DNA from: Defluviitaleaceae bacterium
Lineage (GTDB): Bacteria; Bacillota; Clostridia; Lachnospirales; WQUN01
Assembly (NCBI GenBank): GCA_009779755.1
Contig: WRDO01000019.1
Coordinates: forward strand, 1 to 55,607
Direction: 5' to 3'
DNA length: 55,607 nt
Shown: positions 34,065-42,565 of the stretch, one piece after another
Layout of the letters: every line of letters starts with the position of its first letter
Numbering within the stretch: position 1 is the first letter of the stretch
Translations under genes and position numbers: made by a program
Notes under the pieces: generated by a model
Databases searched by the model: none
The model's input: only the letters and a program-made list of their open reading frames with translations
Told to the model about the DNA's origin: nothing

Positions 34065-34710
34065 AATTGAAGGGGTAGGTTTCCATACTTGGGACGATGA
34101 CAAGCAATTGCAAATCGACGATGTAGCTGACGCCGATTTACGTAAGATTTGGCCGAAAATCGAAAACGACTTCGCGGATTACGAAAAATGGTATTGCTGC
34201 CACAACATGGATGCCCCCGCGTTTATACATGAACTCGGCGCGGTGCTTGAGGACGATTGCGTCGAAATGCGTTTGTCCGCGGACGCGCCCGAGGCGAAGG
34301 ATTTATCGGGTTATGAAGTATCCGGCATGGTGCGCATAACGGAGGATAATTTTGCCGAATTCGCCGCGCTGCACGATGCGCGCAACCCCGATATGGCATG
34401 GACAAGCGAACGCCTCGGAAGGGAAGGGGAACTACCCCGCTGGGCGATATTCGCTTTACGGTCGGGTGGGGGAATGAACGCTTATATATTGTTGGCCGTA
34501 TCCAATCCGACATTGGCGGAAATTTTTGTCGTGGAAGCACCAGACGCCGAACGGCGTAAAGCGTTGATTGCCTATGCTGCCAAATACGCCTTCGAAAACG
34601 GCAAAAGCGAAGTACTGTTCCAAGCGGACAGGGATTCGACGGAATTTAAAGAAGCGTTGGCGGTTGGGTTTAAAATTTGCGGATTTTATAAAGGGTATAG
34701 GGTGGGGTAA
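34048..34710 (+). CDS. GNAT-like acetyltransferase
   Basis: The 220-residue soluble protein has a C-terminal half resembling the GNAT fold: 'MVRITEDNFAEFAALHDARN' near the middle, then 'AYILLAVSNPTLAEIFVVEA', 'ALIAYAAKYAFENGKSEVLF' and the closing 'AVGFKICGFYKGYRVG', typical of the last strand of an acetyltransferase. The acetyl-CoA loop is not a textbook match. The acceptor is unknown. It overlaps ygiQ at its start and is followed four bases later by another acetyltransferase-like gene. Confidence 0.65.
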   Translation: MKRRIEIEGVGFHTWDDDKQLQIDDVADADLRKIWPKIENDFADYEKWYCCHNMDAPAFIHELGAVLEDDCVEMRLSADAPEAKDLSGYEVSGMVRITEDNFAEFAALHDARNPDMAWTSERLGREGELPRWAIFALRSGGGMNAYILLAVSNPTLAEIFVVEAPDAERRKALIAYAAKYAFENGKSEVLFQADRDSTEFKEALAVGFKICGFYKGYRVG

Positions 34711-34714
34711 AAAG

Positions 34715-35803
34715 TTGAAAATAAAAAATGTCACGCATGATGAAATCCCACAATGGGAATCGCTTTCGCGGGAATATGACGGCTATGTAAAAGAGCTTGT
34801 CCCCGACCTCACGCTGTGGTACGAAGGTAATGAAACGCTTCCGTCCTTTGATGTTTACATGAAAAGGCGGATCGATAATCACGAAGCGTTCATGGCAACT
34901 AACGATGAAAACGATTGCCTGGGGATTATCGCTATATCAAAAAGGAATAACAACATCACTTTCTTTGCGGTTTCGCACAAGTATGACCTTGATAGTGTTG
35001 GTGGAATGTTGTTGCAACATGGGTTGGCGCAGCTTGATAAAAATACCGTCGTTAAAATAAATGAATTGGATAGCAACGCCGAACAAATTACGAAGGTGTT
35101 TGCGTTATTGGATAAATTCCAATTTACTTATCTGCATAATGAATGGGAACATGGCGTACCCGTTAAATGTTTGGGTAGAATACCGAACAAACCGAATAAA
35201 ATAATCATCGTCGGTGGTTTCCCGGCGACGGGCAAGTCCACATTTTCGCGGGGGTTGTCGCTTCGGCTCAAATTACCATGTTTTAATAAAGATACTATTA
35301 AAGAAGTGATGGGGGACGGCTTTGGCATCGAAAACGCGGAACTTATAAACCGCAACAAAAAAGGCAGCGAAGCGACGTTTAAGCTCATGCTCCACATCGC
35401 TGAACGTTTCATGCAAACGGGCAACGCGTGCATCCTCGAAAGCAATTTTTCGGAGCTGTATCCGCAGCCGCTGTCCGAAAGCAACCAACTCAAACAACTG
35501 GTTGAAAAATATAATTACGACTGCCTGACCTTCGCCTTCACGGGTGACCCCGATGTCTTGGGTCAACGTTATGCCGACCGCGATAATGAACGCCATTGGG
35601 TTCACGAAAAGGTTGCCGGTGCCAAGGATGTCATTAAGGACTACTGCACGCGAACCAAATTAGACGAAATCGAAATCGGCCAAACGATAAAAGTCGATAC
35701 AACAGTGTTCGAAAATGTAGACTTTGAAGCGCTATATAAAACTGCCGAAAAATTTATAACCCTGTCAAACTATTCGCAAAAGACAACTTTTGCGAATAGA
35801 TGA
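34715..35803 (+). CDS. Two-domain protein: acetyltransferase-like N terminus and P-loop kinase
   Basis: The 362-residue protein has an N-terminal half (about 1-150) resembling a GNAT domain ('DEIPQWESLSREYDGYVKEL', 'CLGIIAISKRNNNITFFAVS'), without a clear acetyl-CoA loop. The C-terminal half is a zeta-toxin/AAA_33-type kinase with Walker A 'GGFPATGKST', then 'LPCFNKDTIKEVMGDGFGIE' and 'GNACILESNFSELYPQP'. Such kinases phosphorylate small molecules. The start is TTG 34715, with GGTGGGG about seven bases upstream. A perfect inverted repeat covers its last codons. Confidence 0.75.
   Translation: MKIKNVTHDEIPQWESLSREYDGYVKELVPDLTLWYEGNETLPSFDVYMKRRIDNHEAFMATNDENDCLGIIAISKRNNNITFFAVSHKYDLDSVGGMLLQHGLAQLDKNTVVKINELDSNAEQITKVFALLDKFQFTYLHNEWEHGVPVKCLGRIPNKPNKIIIVGGFPATGKSTFSRGLSLRLKLPCFNKDTIKEVMGDGFGIENAELINRNKKGSEATFKLMLHIAERFMQTGNACILESNFSELYPQPLSESNQLKQLVEKYNYDCLTFAFTGDPDVLGQRYADRDNERHWVHEKVAGAKDVIKDYCTRTKLDEIEIGQTIKVDTTVFENVDFEALYKTAEKFITLSNYSQKTTFANR
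35771..35798. repeat. Perfect 12-bp inverted repeat at a gene end
   Basis: TATTCGCAAAAG (35771-35782), loop ACAA, and CTTTTGCGAATA (35787-35798) pair without mismatch. It lies inside the final codons of the preceding gene, two bases before the TGA, and no T tract follows. It may stabilise the mRNA 3' end, act as a weak terminator, or bind a dimeric regulator of the two-component genes downstream. Confidence 0.8.
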
Positions 35804-35873
35804 ACAATGGACAGATACATCCGCGACGCTCCCCCGCATCATCCACCCTACCCGAAAGTCGGTGTCCCCTGTC

Positions 35874-36557
35874 ATGCAAAGAATACTCATCGCTGACGAC
35901 AACAGGCAAATAGTTTCCGTTCTGTCGGAGTATGCCAAAAAGGAAGGCTTCGAAGCCGTGTGCGTATACGACGGCGAAGACGCGCTCGAAACCGCAAAAA
36001 CGTCCAACTTCGATATGATCCTGTTGGACGTGATGATGCCCGGTACAGACGGCTTCGCCGTATGTAAAGCGATCCGTAAGGCATCCACCGTCCCTATTAT
36101 CATGATTACCGCGCGCGGCGAGGACTTCGAGCGGATCATGGGCCTCGACAACGGCGCGGACGATTATATCGTCAAACCGTTTTCACCCGCCGAGGTAATG
36201 GCGCGGGTGCGGGCGGTACTGCGGCGTTTGGGATCGGGTAATGATCTTTCGTATGGCGGGCTGACCGTTTCGTTAAGCAAGTTTACGGCGCATATCGACA
36301 ACCACCCTATTCTGTTGACGAAAAAAGAAATCGAGCTTTTGTATACCTTGGCGTCCAACCGTGATAAGGTCTTTTCGCGTGAAAAATTACTGGACAATTT
36401 GTGGGGATATGATTATTTGGGTGACGCGCGTACTGTGGATACGCATATCAAACGGCTCCGCGCCAAGCTGTCCGCCCTGCCCCACCCCGATTGGGAAATT
36501 CAAACCGTATGGGGCGCGGGATACAAATTCGATACAACCGCGGGAGGCAAGGTATGA
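35874..36557 (+). CDS. OmpR-family response regulator
   Basis: The 227-residue regulator has a receiver (1-118) with D8/D9 and phospho-acceptor D52 in 'LLDVMMPGTDG', K in 'YIVKPFSP', and a winged-helix DNA-binding domain ('LTKKEIELLYTLASNRDKVF', 'LWGYDYLGDARTVDTHIKRL', 'TVWGAGYKF'). The start is set at ATG 35874, matching family N termini; no clear ribosome site precedes it, and GTG 35862 is an alternative. The kinase gene follows by an ATGA overlap. The target genes are unknown. Confidence 0.95.
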   Translation: MQRILIADDNRQIVSVLSEYAKKEGFEAVCVYDGEDALETAKTSNFDMILLDVMMPGTDGFAVCKAIRKASTVPIIMITARGEDFERIMGLDNGADDYIVKPFSPAEVMARVRAVLRRLGSGNDLSYGGLTVSLSKFTAHIDNHPILLTKKEIELLYTLASNRDKVFSREKLLDNLWGYDYLGDARTVDTHIKRLRAKLSALPHPDWEIQTVWGAGYKFDTTAGGKV

Positions 36558-37591
36558 GGAAAAAATTGTTGATATACTTGGTGCTTCCTTTTGCGTTTGC
36601 GTTTGTTATTTTTACGCTCATCGTCGTGATGTATGTGTCCAACTTGCTGACCCAATACGGGGTGGAAAGCGGAAATTGGCTCCTGATATACAGCATCGGC
36701 GCGGGGATGTTTTTGTGCCTGCTTAAGATCGCCGTCCTCTCCCTGCGTGTGACGAAGCCGCTGGATAAGATGAAATCCGCCGCTTCCCGCATCAAGGGCG
36801 GCGAATACACCGCGCAAACGGGCGTCAAGCAATCGGACGAAATCGGCGAGCTGGCCGCCATATTAGATGATATGGCACGCCAACTGGGCAAAGCCTCCGA
36901 CGCGAAGGAAGCGACGGAAAAACGCCGCCGTGATTTTATGGCGAATATCTCGCACGAACTGCGCACGCCCATCACCGTGATACGCGGCTCGTTGGAAGCG
37001 TTAAACGACGGCGTCGTCACCGATCCCGCGCTGGTGGATGAATACCATCGCCAAATGCACACCGAAAGCCTATACTTGGAACGTTTGGTAACGGACTTGT
37101 TTGACCTGGCGCGCTTGCAAAGCACGGAATTTACCATCGACATGGAGGACGTGGACCTGCGCGGGGTCGTAAGGGACGCGGTACGCACCATGATGCCGAT
37201 CGCCGATCGCAAGGGGGTACGGCTCCCCTGCCCCGACGCGAACGCTTCCTTACATGTACCACCGATTACGGGCGACTACGGGCGGCTTAAGCAATTGTTC
37301 GTCGCGTTATTGGACAACGCCGTAAAATTTACGCCCGAAGGAAAAAAAGCGGCGATTGATATCGACGAAAGCGAAGGCCGTATCCGCGTCACCATCCAAG
37401 ACGAAGGCAGCGGTATTTCCGCCGAAGACCTGCCGTATATCTTCGAGCGTTTTTACCGTAACCAACAGGACAACCGCACGGGTACGGGTTTGGGGCTGCC
37501 CATCGCCAAGCAAATCGCCGACCGACACGGGGCGGAGGTTATCGTCACAAGCGAACGCGGCAAGGGTACGAGGGTGGAAGTGGTTTTTTAG
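36554..37591 (+). CDS. Sensor histidine kinase (HAMP-HisKA-HATPase)
   Basis: The 345-residue membrane kinase has two membrane segments (about 5-29 and 42-64) with only a dozen outside residues between them, so it may sense through the membrane. A HAMP linker (about 65-118) leads to 'MANISHELRTPITVI' with H134, then the N box 'LLDNAVKFT', 'DEGSGISAEDLPYIFERFYR' and 'GTGLGLPIAKQI'. The ATGA overlap with the OmpR-type regulator marks them as cognate partners. GGGAGG lies six bases before the ATG. Confidence 0.95.
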   Translation: MRKKLLIYLVLPFAFAFVIFTLIVVMYVSNLLTQYGVESGNWLLIYSIGAGMFLCLLKIAVLSLRVTKPLDKMKSAASRIKGGEYTAQTGVKQSDEIGELAAILDDMARQLGKASDAKEATEKRRRDFMANISHELRTPITVIRGSLEALNDGVVTDPALVDEYHRQMHTESLYLERLVTDLFDLARLQSTEFTIDMEDVDLRGVVRDAVRTMMPIADRKGVRLPCPDANASLHVPPITGDYGRLKQLFVALLDNAVKFTPEGKKAAIDIDESEGRIRVTIQDEGSGISAEDLPYIFERFYRNQQDNRTGTGLGLPIAKQIADRHGAEVIVTSERGKGTRVEVVF

Positions 37592-37639
37592 AATTCGGTA
37601 TGCGGAATAAAAACCGAAATATATATCCGGGAGGCAAAT

Positions 37640-38869
37640 ATGAAAATCACGGAGAAGGATAAAGGCATTTTACGGGAGCTGGCTAAGCGGTATGCCGAAA
37701 TTGCCGCGCTGCCCGTGCAAAAGGAGCGCAGGGACAGGGCGCGGGACATCAATGATTTAAAACCCCGCCGCCCCATCGTGTGGCTGCACGAAATCCCTTG
37801 GCATGAAATGAATATCGGCGACGAGCTGACGTTGGTATGCGAGGACCCCGCTGCGCGTGATATGGAATGGCATTTCCGCCACAACTTCTTCCGCTGGAAG
37901 TACATACAGGCGGATACGATACTCGAAAACGAATATTCCATCCAAAAGAAGTTTTCATCCACGGGCAGCGGATTGAATATCAATGAAAACGTCATCGTCA
38001 ACGATGAAAAGAATTATATCCGTTCCCATTATTACCTTGACCAATTGGATACGTTTGAAAAGGTCGAAGCGATCCGCACCCCGAAAATTACCGCGCATCC
38101 CGAAGTCGACGCCGAGCGTTTGACGTGGGCCCGCGAAATATTAGGGGATATTTTACCGGTGCGGCTCCGCGGGTACGCGATATACCATGCGCCGTGGGAC
38201 CGCATCCCCCGTTACCGCGGTGTGCTGCCGATCATGAATGATTTAATCGAAAACCCCGGCCTGCTCCACGCCACGATCAAAAAGTTCACCGCCAACGCGT
38301 TACATGAAATGAAGCAGATGGAAGCCCTCAACCTTTACGACATCGCCATCGAAAGCACGCATTGCACACCTGCATATACTTCCGATTTACCGCAGGTCGA
38401 ACCCGTACGGCTTAAAAACATATGGTTCCGCGGCATGGCGCAAATGTTCGGGGATATTTCGCCCGCCATGTGGGACGAATTTGAGTTGCAATACGCGAAA
38501 CCCCTCATGGCCGAATGCGGTCTCGTTTATTACGGCTGCTGCGAAGGGCTTGCGAAAAAAATCCCCTTGCTTAAAACCGTCCCCAACCTGCGCAAGATCG
38601 GCGTCTCCCCTTGGACCGACCCTGAAAACTGCGCCGAGCAAATCGGCGGCAACTACGTCTACGCCCACAAGCCCAACCCCGCGCACGTTTCGGGTACCTT
38701 CGCCGAGGACGCCGTACGCGCGGAAATCAAGCGGATAATCGAAACCTGCCGCGCCCACAGCTGCCCGTATGAGTTCGTGCTGAAGGATATCAGTACCGTA
38801 ACGTATAAACCCGCGAATTTAATTGCTTGGGTAAACACGGTAACGGAAGTGATCGACGGGTATTATTAA
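37640..38869 (+). CDS. Uroporphyrinogen decarboxylase (URO-D) superfamily protein
   Basis: The 409-residue cytoplasmic protein resembles clostridial URO-D/methyltransferase-like proteins: 'RRPIVWLHEIPWHEM', 'RYRGVLPIMNDLIENPGLLH', 'LVYYGCCEGLAKKIPLLKTV' and 'NLRKIGVSPWTDPENCAEQI'. This superfamily includes MtaA/CmuA-type methylcobamide:CoM methyltransferases with zinc-binding cysteines; 'GCCEG' could contribute such a site. It is not a heme-pathway HemE. No corrinoid protein gene adjoins. GGGAGG precedes the ATG at 37640. Substrate unknown. Confidence 0.65.
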   Translation: MKITEKDKGILRELAKRYAEIAALPVQKERRDRARDINDLKPRRPIVWLHEIPWHEMNIGDELTLVCEDPAARDMEWHFRHNFFRWKYIQADTILENEYSIQKKFSSTGSGLNINENVIVNDEKNYIRSHYYLDQLDTFEKVEAIRTPKITAHPEVDAERLTWAREILGDILPVRLRGYAIYHAPWDRIPRYRGVLPIMNDLIENPGLLHATIKKFTANALHEMKQMEALNLYDIAIESTHCTPAYTSDLPQVEPVRLKNIWFRGMAQMFGDISPAMWDEFELQYAKPLMAECGLVYYGCCEGLAKKIPLLKTVPNLRKIGVSPWTDPENCAEQIGGNYVYAHKPNPAHVSGTFAEDAVRAEIKRIIETCRAHSCPYEFVLKDISTVTYKPANLIAWVNTVTEVIDGYY

Positions 38870-38965
38870 CCGGCGGTTAACTTTTCCCCTACAGGGATTC
38901 AAGCCTAAAACGACATAATTTTGACACATTCAACCGTTACCATAATCGTGAAAGGAGGTGGCACC

Positions 38966-39478
38966 ATGTATTTGGTAATGTTCGGCGTAGGGGTGGGTTT
39001 CATCGTCCTGTCCCTCATAATCGGCGAAGTGGCGGAAATCGACGGGACGTTGTTCGGTTTCCTTAAGCCTTCGCTGATCGCGATTTTCCTTGCGGTGATG
39101 GGCGGTATCGGGTTAATCCTGTCGCCGCGGATGGACGGGTTGCCCCTGATCGTGGCGTTTATCAGCTTCGCGTGCGGGTTGTTCGTCGCGGGTTTGTTAA
39201 ACCGCCTCGTCATCGTCCCTTTACAAAAGGCGCAAAATACCAGCGCGTTTAACATGCAGGACACCATAGGGACGTGCGCGGTGGTAATTTCACCCATCCC
39301 GAAGGACGGGTACGGAAAGATACGTTATAATATTTCCGGCTCGGTCGTTACCGGCCCGGCCAAAAGCGAAGACGGGGGGGAAGTACACGCGGGCGAACAA
39401 GTCGATATCTTGTTCGTGGAAAAGAACACCTATTTCGTAAGGCGCAAAACCGAAAGGGAAGCGCCAAGGCATAACTGA
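38966..39478 (+). CDS. NfeD-like membrane protein (YuaF type)
   Basis: The 170-residue protein has membrane segments at about 1-22, 31-50 and 59-79, and a C-terminal OB-like soluble domain ('MQDTIGTCAVVISPIPKDGY', 'AGEQVDILFVEKNTYFVRR'). This is the plan of YuaF/NfeD partners of flotillins, and a flotillin gene follows 53 bases later. The ATG at 38966 has GGAGGT seven bases upstream, better than the earlier in-frame TTG. The pair organises membrane microdomains and membrane fluidity in Bacillus. Confidence 0.85.
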   Translation: MYLVMFGVGVGFIVLSLIIGEVAEIDGTLFGFLKPSLIAIFLAVMGGIGLILSPRMDGLPLIVAFISFACGLFVAGLLNRLVIVPLQKAQNTSAFNMQDTIGTCAVVISPIPKDGYGKIRYNISGSVVTGPAKSEDGGEVHAGEQVDILFVEKNTYFVRRKTEREAPRHN

Positions 39479-39531
39479 CATCGCGCAAAGCGTGTGGGGC
39501 ACAGCCCCGTATAAAAAGGAGGAATAAAACA

Positions 39532-41034
39532 ATGTTCGACAATCCCATTTTCATCATCGCCGTTATTTTAGGTGCGATCTTCGTTGTCATTTTCGTCATT
39601 TTGGCATTGTGGAAGCGTGTACCCCAAAACAAAGCGGCGGTCATCACCGGCTTGCGTAAGCGCGTAATCTCCGGCGGAGGCGGTATGGTATGGCCCATCG
39701 TGGAACGCTACGACGTGCTTTCGCTGGAAAACATCAAAATCCCGCTGGACATCGACAACGCAATCTCCAGCCAAGGCGTACCCGTAACGGTTAAGAGCGT
39801 AGCCGTCGTGAAGGTAAAATCCGATAAGGAATCGATTTATTCCGCTATGGAGCAGTTCTTCCGCGGGCATACCGACAGGACCTCGGCGGAAATCGCCACC
39901 CAATCCAGCTACGTACTCGTCGGTAAATTGCGCGAAATCATCGCCAAGATGACCGTCGAAGAAATCTACAAGGACAAAGACAAATTCTCCAGCGAGGTGC
40001 AGGAAAACGCCGCTATATCCCTTGCCGAAATGGGCCTAGAAATAAAAGCGTTTACGGTTATGTCTATCGACGACCCCAACGGTTATTTGGAAGCCCTCGG
40101 TAAAAAGCGCATCGCCGAAGTACGGCGCGACGCCAACATCGCCGAAGCCGAAGCCAAACGCGAAACCATCGTCGTCACCGCCGAAGCCGAACGTCGCGGT
40201 AAGGAAGCGAAGCTGATCGCCGATACGCAAGTCGCCGAAGCCACCAAGGAAATGGAATTGAAGATCCAATCCTACAGGCGCGAACAGGAAGCCGCAAAGG
40301 CCATTGCCGACAACGCCTATTTAATAGAAGAAAATAAAGTGAAAAAAGAAGTAACCGAAACCGAATTGCAAGTCGAGCTCTTGCGCCGCTTAAAGGAAAC
40401 GGAACTCGCCGAGCAGGAAGCCAAGCGTAGGGAGCAGGAGCTTATCGCCACGGTCAACAAACAAGCCGACGCGGATAAATACCGCCAGGAGCGTATTGCC
40501 GAAGCGCGTAAATTTGAACAAGTGACAAAGGCGCAAGCCGAAGCTGAAACGGTAAAACTGGACGGTATGGCTAAAGCGGAAATCGTGAAGCTGGACGGTC
40601 AAGCCCGTGCCGAAGCCGTGCGCGTACAAGGTAAAGCCGAAGCGGAGGCCATCCAAGCGAAGGGCCTTGCGGAAGCGGAAGCCATGATGAAAAAAGCCGA
40701 AGCCTTTAAGCAATACAACGACGCGGCGGTTATCCAAATGATGATCGAACGCTTGCCCGAAATCGCCAAAAACGTAGCCGAACCCATTTCCCGCACGGAA
40801 AAAATCGTCGTCATCGACAACGGCGCAAGCGGCGGAAAAGGCGGCGCGGCGAAAGTGGCGGGTTACGTCACCGACATCATGGCGCAACTGCCCGAAACCG
40901 TGGAAGCCCTTACGGGTGTCAACCTCATCGACGTACTCAAGGGTGCGACTTCCGGCAAAGGTCCCGCGGCAACCGCCGCAACTGCCGCGACTGCCGTAAC
41001 CGCGTCCAAGATAATTGAAGCGGTGACAAAATAA
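39532..41034 (+). CDS. floT: Flotillin-like protein (YuaG/FloT)
   Basis: The 500-residue protein has an N-terminal membrane hairpin (about 5-27), an SPFH/band 7 domain (about 30-200, 'VPQNKAAVITGLRKRVISGG', 'EIIAKMTVEEIYKDKDKF'), a long Glu/Ala-rich coiled coil (about 200-400, with 'AEAEAKRE' and 'AEAEAIQAKGLAEAEAM') and a C-terminal helical part ending in an Ala/Thr-rich tail. Flotillins oligomerise at the inner leaflet and scaffold signalling proteins and kinases. AAGGAGG lies eight bases before the ATG. It is in the operon with the NfeD-like gene, as in Bacillus yuaFG. Confidence 0.94.
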   Translation: MFDNPIFIIAVILGAIFVVIFVILALWKRVPQNKAAVITGLRKRVISGGGGMVWPIVERYDVLSLENIKIPLDIDNAISSQGVPVTVKSVAVVKVKSDKESIYSAMEQFFRGHTDRTSAEIATQSSYVLVGKLREIIAKMTVEEIYKDKDKFSSEVQENAAISLAEMGLEIKAFTVMSIDDPNGYLEALGKKRIAEVRRDANIAEAEAKRETIVVTAEAERRGKEAKLIADTQVAEATKEMELKIQSYRREQEAAKAIADNAYLIEENKVKKEVTETELQVELLRRLKETELAEQEAKRREQELIATVNKQADADKYRQERIAEARKFEQVTKAQAEAETVKLDGMAKAEIVKLDGQARAEAVRVQGKAEAEAIQAKGLAEAEAMMKKAEAFKQYNDAAVIQMMIERLPEIAKNVAEPISRTEKIVVIDNGASGGKGGAAKVAGYVTDIMAQLPETVEALTGVNLIDVLKGATSGKGPAATAATAATAVTASKIIEAVTK

Positions 41035-41056
41035 TACAATGCATGGGAGGCTGCGC

Positions 41057-41473
41057 ATGTTAGCCAAGAAACCAAAAACCAAAGCCGGTTGGATCGCGAC
41101 AATCGTATTCACCGCTGTTATTTTGGCGGGTTCGGCTTGGCTGGTCATATATGCAAGCCGTGAACCGGAAGCCGTGATCGGGGATGATGCGATTATCATC
41201 CGCGGCATGTACGGTACGACGGTGGATTTATCCGATATCACAAACGTTACGCTGCTGGAGCAAAGCATGAGGGATATCGGCGCGGGCAGCAGGCGCAATG
41301 GCTCAAGTGGCAGCACCTGGCGCGGATATTTCGACGCGGGGTTATTGTTCGTAAGGCCCGATGCCTCCCCTACCCTGCGCATTGACCGTACCGAAAACAG
41401 GCCGATTTTTATCAGCCTTGCCGACGGTGTTAAAACGCGGCAACTGTTCCGCGATATACAAGCCGCGAGGTAA
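41057..41473 (+). CDS. Single-pass membrane protein with bacterial PH-like domain
   Basis: The 138-residue protein has one membrane helix (about 12-32, 'IATIVFTAVILAGSAWLVIY') and an outer or peripheral domain with 'DDAIIIRGMYGTTVDLSDIT', 'GYFDAGLLFVRPDASPTLRI' and 'RPIFISLADGVKTRQLFRDI', which fits the bacterial PH (bPH_5) fold. GGGAGG lies six bases before the ATG at 41057. It lies 22 bases after the flotillin gene and probably belongs to its operon, which suggests a membrane-linked role. Confidence 0.65.
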   Translation: MLAKKPKTKAGWIATIVFTAVILAGSAWLVIYASREPEAVIGDDAIIIRGMYGTTVDLSDITNVTLLEQSMRDIGAGSRRNGSSGSTWRGYFDAGLLFVRPDASPTLRIDRTENRPIFISLADGVKTRQLFRDIQAAR

Positions 41474-41477
41474 TATT

Positions 41478-41506
41478 TTGACGATTTTGAAATAAACATT
41501 TATACT
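41478..41506 (+). promoter_or_regulatory. Sigma-A promoter of the adaptor/permease operon
   Basis: TTGACG (41478-41483) and TATACT (41501-41506) are exactly 17 bp apart, one mismatch each from consensus. Transcription would start near 41513, leaving a leader of about 10 bases containing GGTGG just before the ATG at 41522. Confidence 0.75.
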
Positions 41507-41521
41507 AACGATGGTGGTTTT

Positions 41522-42565
41522 ATGAAAGTTCCCAAATATTTTATGATAATCATCCTTGTTCTTTCAGCCGGATTCCTATCCGGCTGTTTTGCGTTGCCCG
41601 TGGAAGAGGAGTATAAACCGATTGCGTTCTTTTCCTTGCGTGAGCCGCCGCCGTGGCGCACCGTTGAGGTTACCTACGGCGATGTGGAGGTCTTTACCAC
41701 CATCACCGCAAGGTACCAACCCGCAAGGCAGGAAACCGTACGCTTCCCCGTGGCGGGTGCGTTGATAACGGGCATATACGTGAATGTGGGGGACGAAGTC
41801 AAAGAGGGGGACATCATCGCCTCGCTGGACCGCTCGGGTGTGGCGGGTGATTTCGAACGGTTCACGCGGGAAGAGGCGCGTCTTTTGCTTCGTATCGAAC
41901 AGCTTAACGAAAGGCACGCCCATTCCCTTTGGATGGCGGAAATTTCAGAAGTCCCCATCGACGACTCCTTTTATATCAACCAGCGCCGCGATTTGCTGGA
42001 GGATTTGCATATGCTCCGCTTGGAGTTGGATTACCTCAGGCGCCAATACGAAAGCCGGTTGATACGCGCACCCATTGACGGCGTCGTCACCAACGCGATG
42101 ACGTTTATCGAACGGCAATTCTCCGCTAACAACCATCAAGTCGCCGTCATCGCCGACCAAACGCTTTCCATTTTTGTGGTGGACGTACGCGAAGCGGAAA
42201 TTATGGAGATCGGCGCACGTTTTGAAATGGATGTAGCGGGTATGAACGTATGGGTGGAGGTAATCGATCCGCTGGAATGGGGCATAGAACGTCCCCAACA
42301 GGTATGGGTGGAGGCAATATTAATCGCCGATGGCGGCGGGACCTTTTCGGCCCGCGCCATCGGGCGTATCAATGCGGTTTTGGCCAGCGCCTACAATGTA
42401 TTGCATATACCTTCCATAGCGGTACACAGCGTAAATGACCAACACTTCGTATATGTGCTGGAAGACGGCTTGCGCCGTTTGCGGATGGTGGAGATCGGGC
42501 TGCAATCAATGCAGTTTACCGAAATCGTCGGCGGCTTGGCATTGGGAGAGGAGGTCGTGATATGA
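41522..42565 (+). CDS. HlyD/RND-type periplasmic adaptor lipoprotein 1
   Basis: The 347-residue lipoprotein has a lipobox 'LSGC' (C22). The membrane-fusion plan is clear: a biotinyl-lipoyl half ('VRFPVAGALITGIYVNVGDE', 'VKEGDIIASLDRSGV'), a helical hairpin (about 115-178), a second half ('RLIRAPIDGVVT'), and beta-barrel and proximal domains ('HIPSIAVHSVNDQHFVYVLE'). In Gram positives such adaptors, as YknX, bind MacB/FtsX-like permeases. It is first of four overlapping genes. Confidence 0.85.
   Translation: MKVPKYFMIIILVLSAGFLSGCFALPVEEEYKPIAFFSLREPPPWRTVEVTYGDVEVFTTITARYQPARQETVRFPVAGALITGIYVNVGDEVKEGDIIASLDRSGVAGDFERFTREEARLLLRIEQLNERHAHSLWMAEISEVPIDDSFYINQRRDLLEDLHMLRLELDYLRRQYESRLIRAPIDGVVTNAMTFIERQFSANNHQVAVIADQTLSIFVVDVREAEIMEIGARFEMDVAGMNVWVEVIDPLEWGIERPQQVWVEAILIADGGGTFSARAIGRINAVLASAYNVLHIPSIAVHSVNDQHFVYVLEDGLRRLRMVEIGLQSMQFTEIVGGLALGEEVVI

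Noticed and set aside
38921..38946. TTGACA with CATAAT before the NfeD gene as a promoter
   Set aside because: The 14-bp spacer is too short and no sigma-W-like pattern was found; left uncalled.
39568..41499. Minus-strand frames of up to 369 codons opposite the flotillin gene
   Set aside because: They are low-complexity mirrors of the Glu/Ala coiled coil; the plus strand has a clear SPFH domain and an AAGGAGG site.
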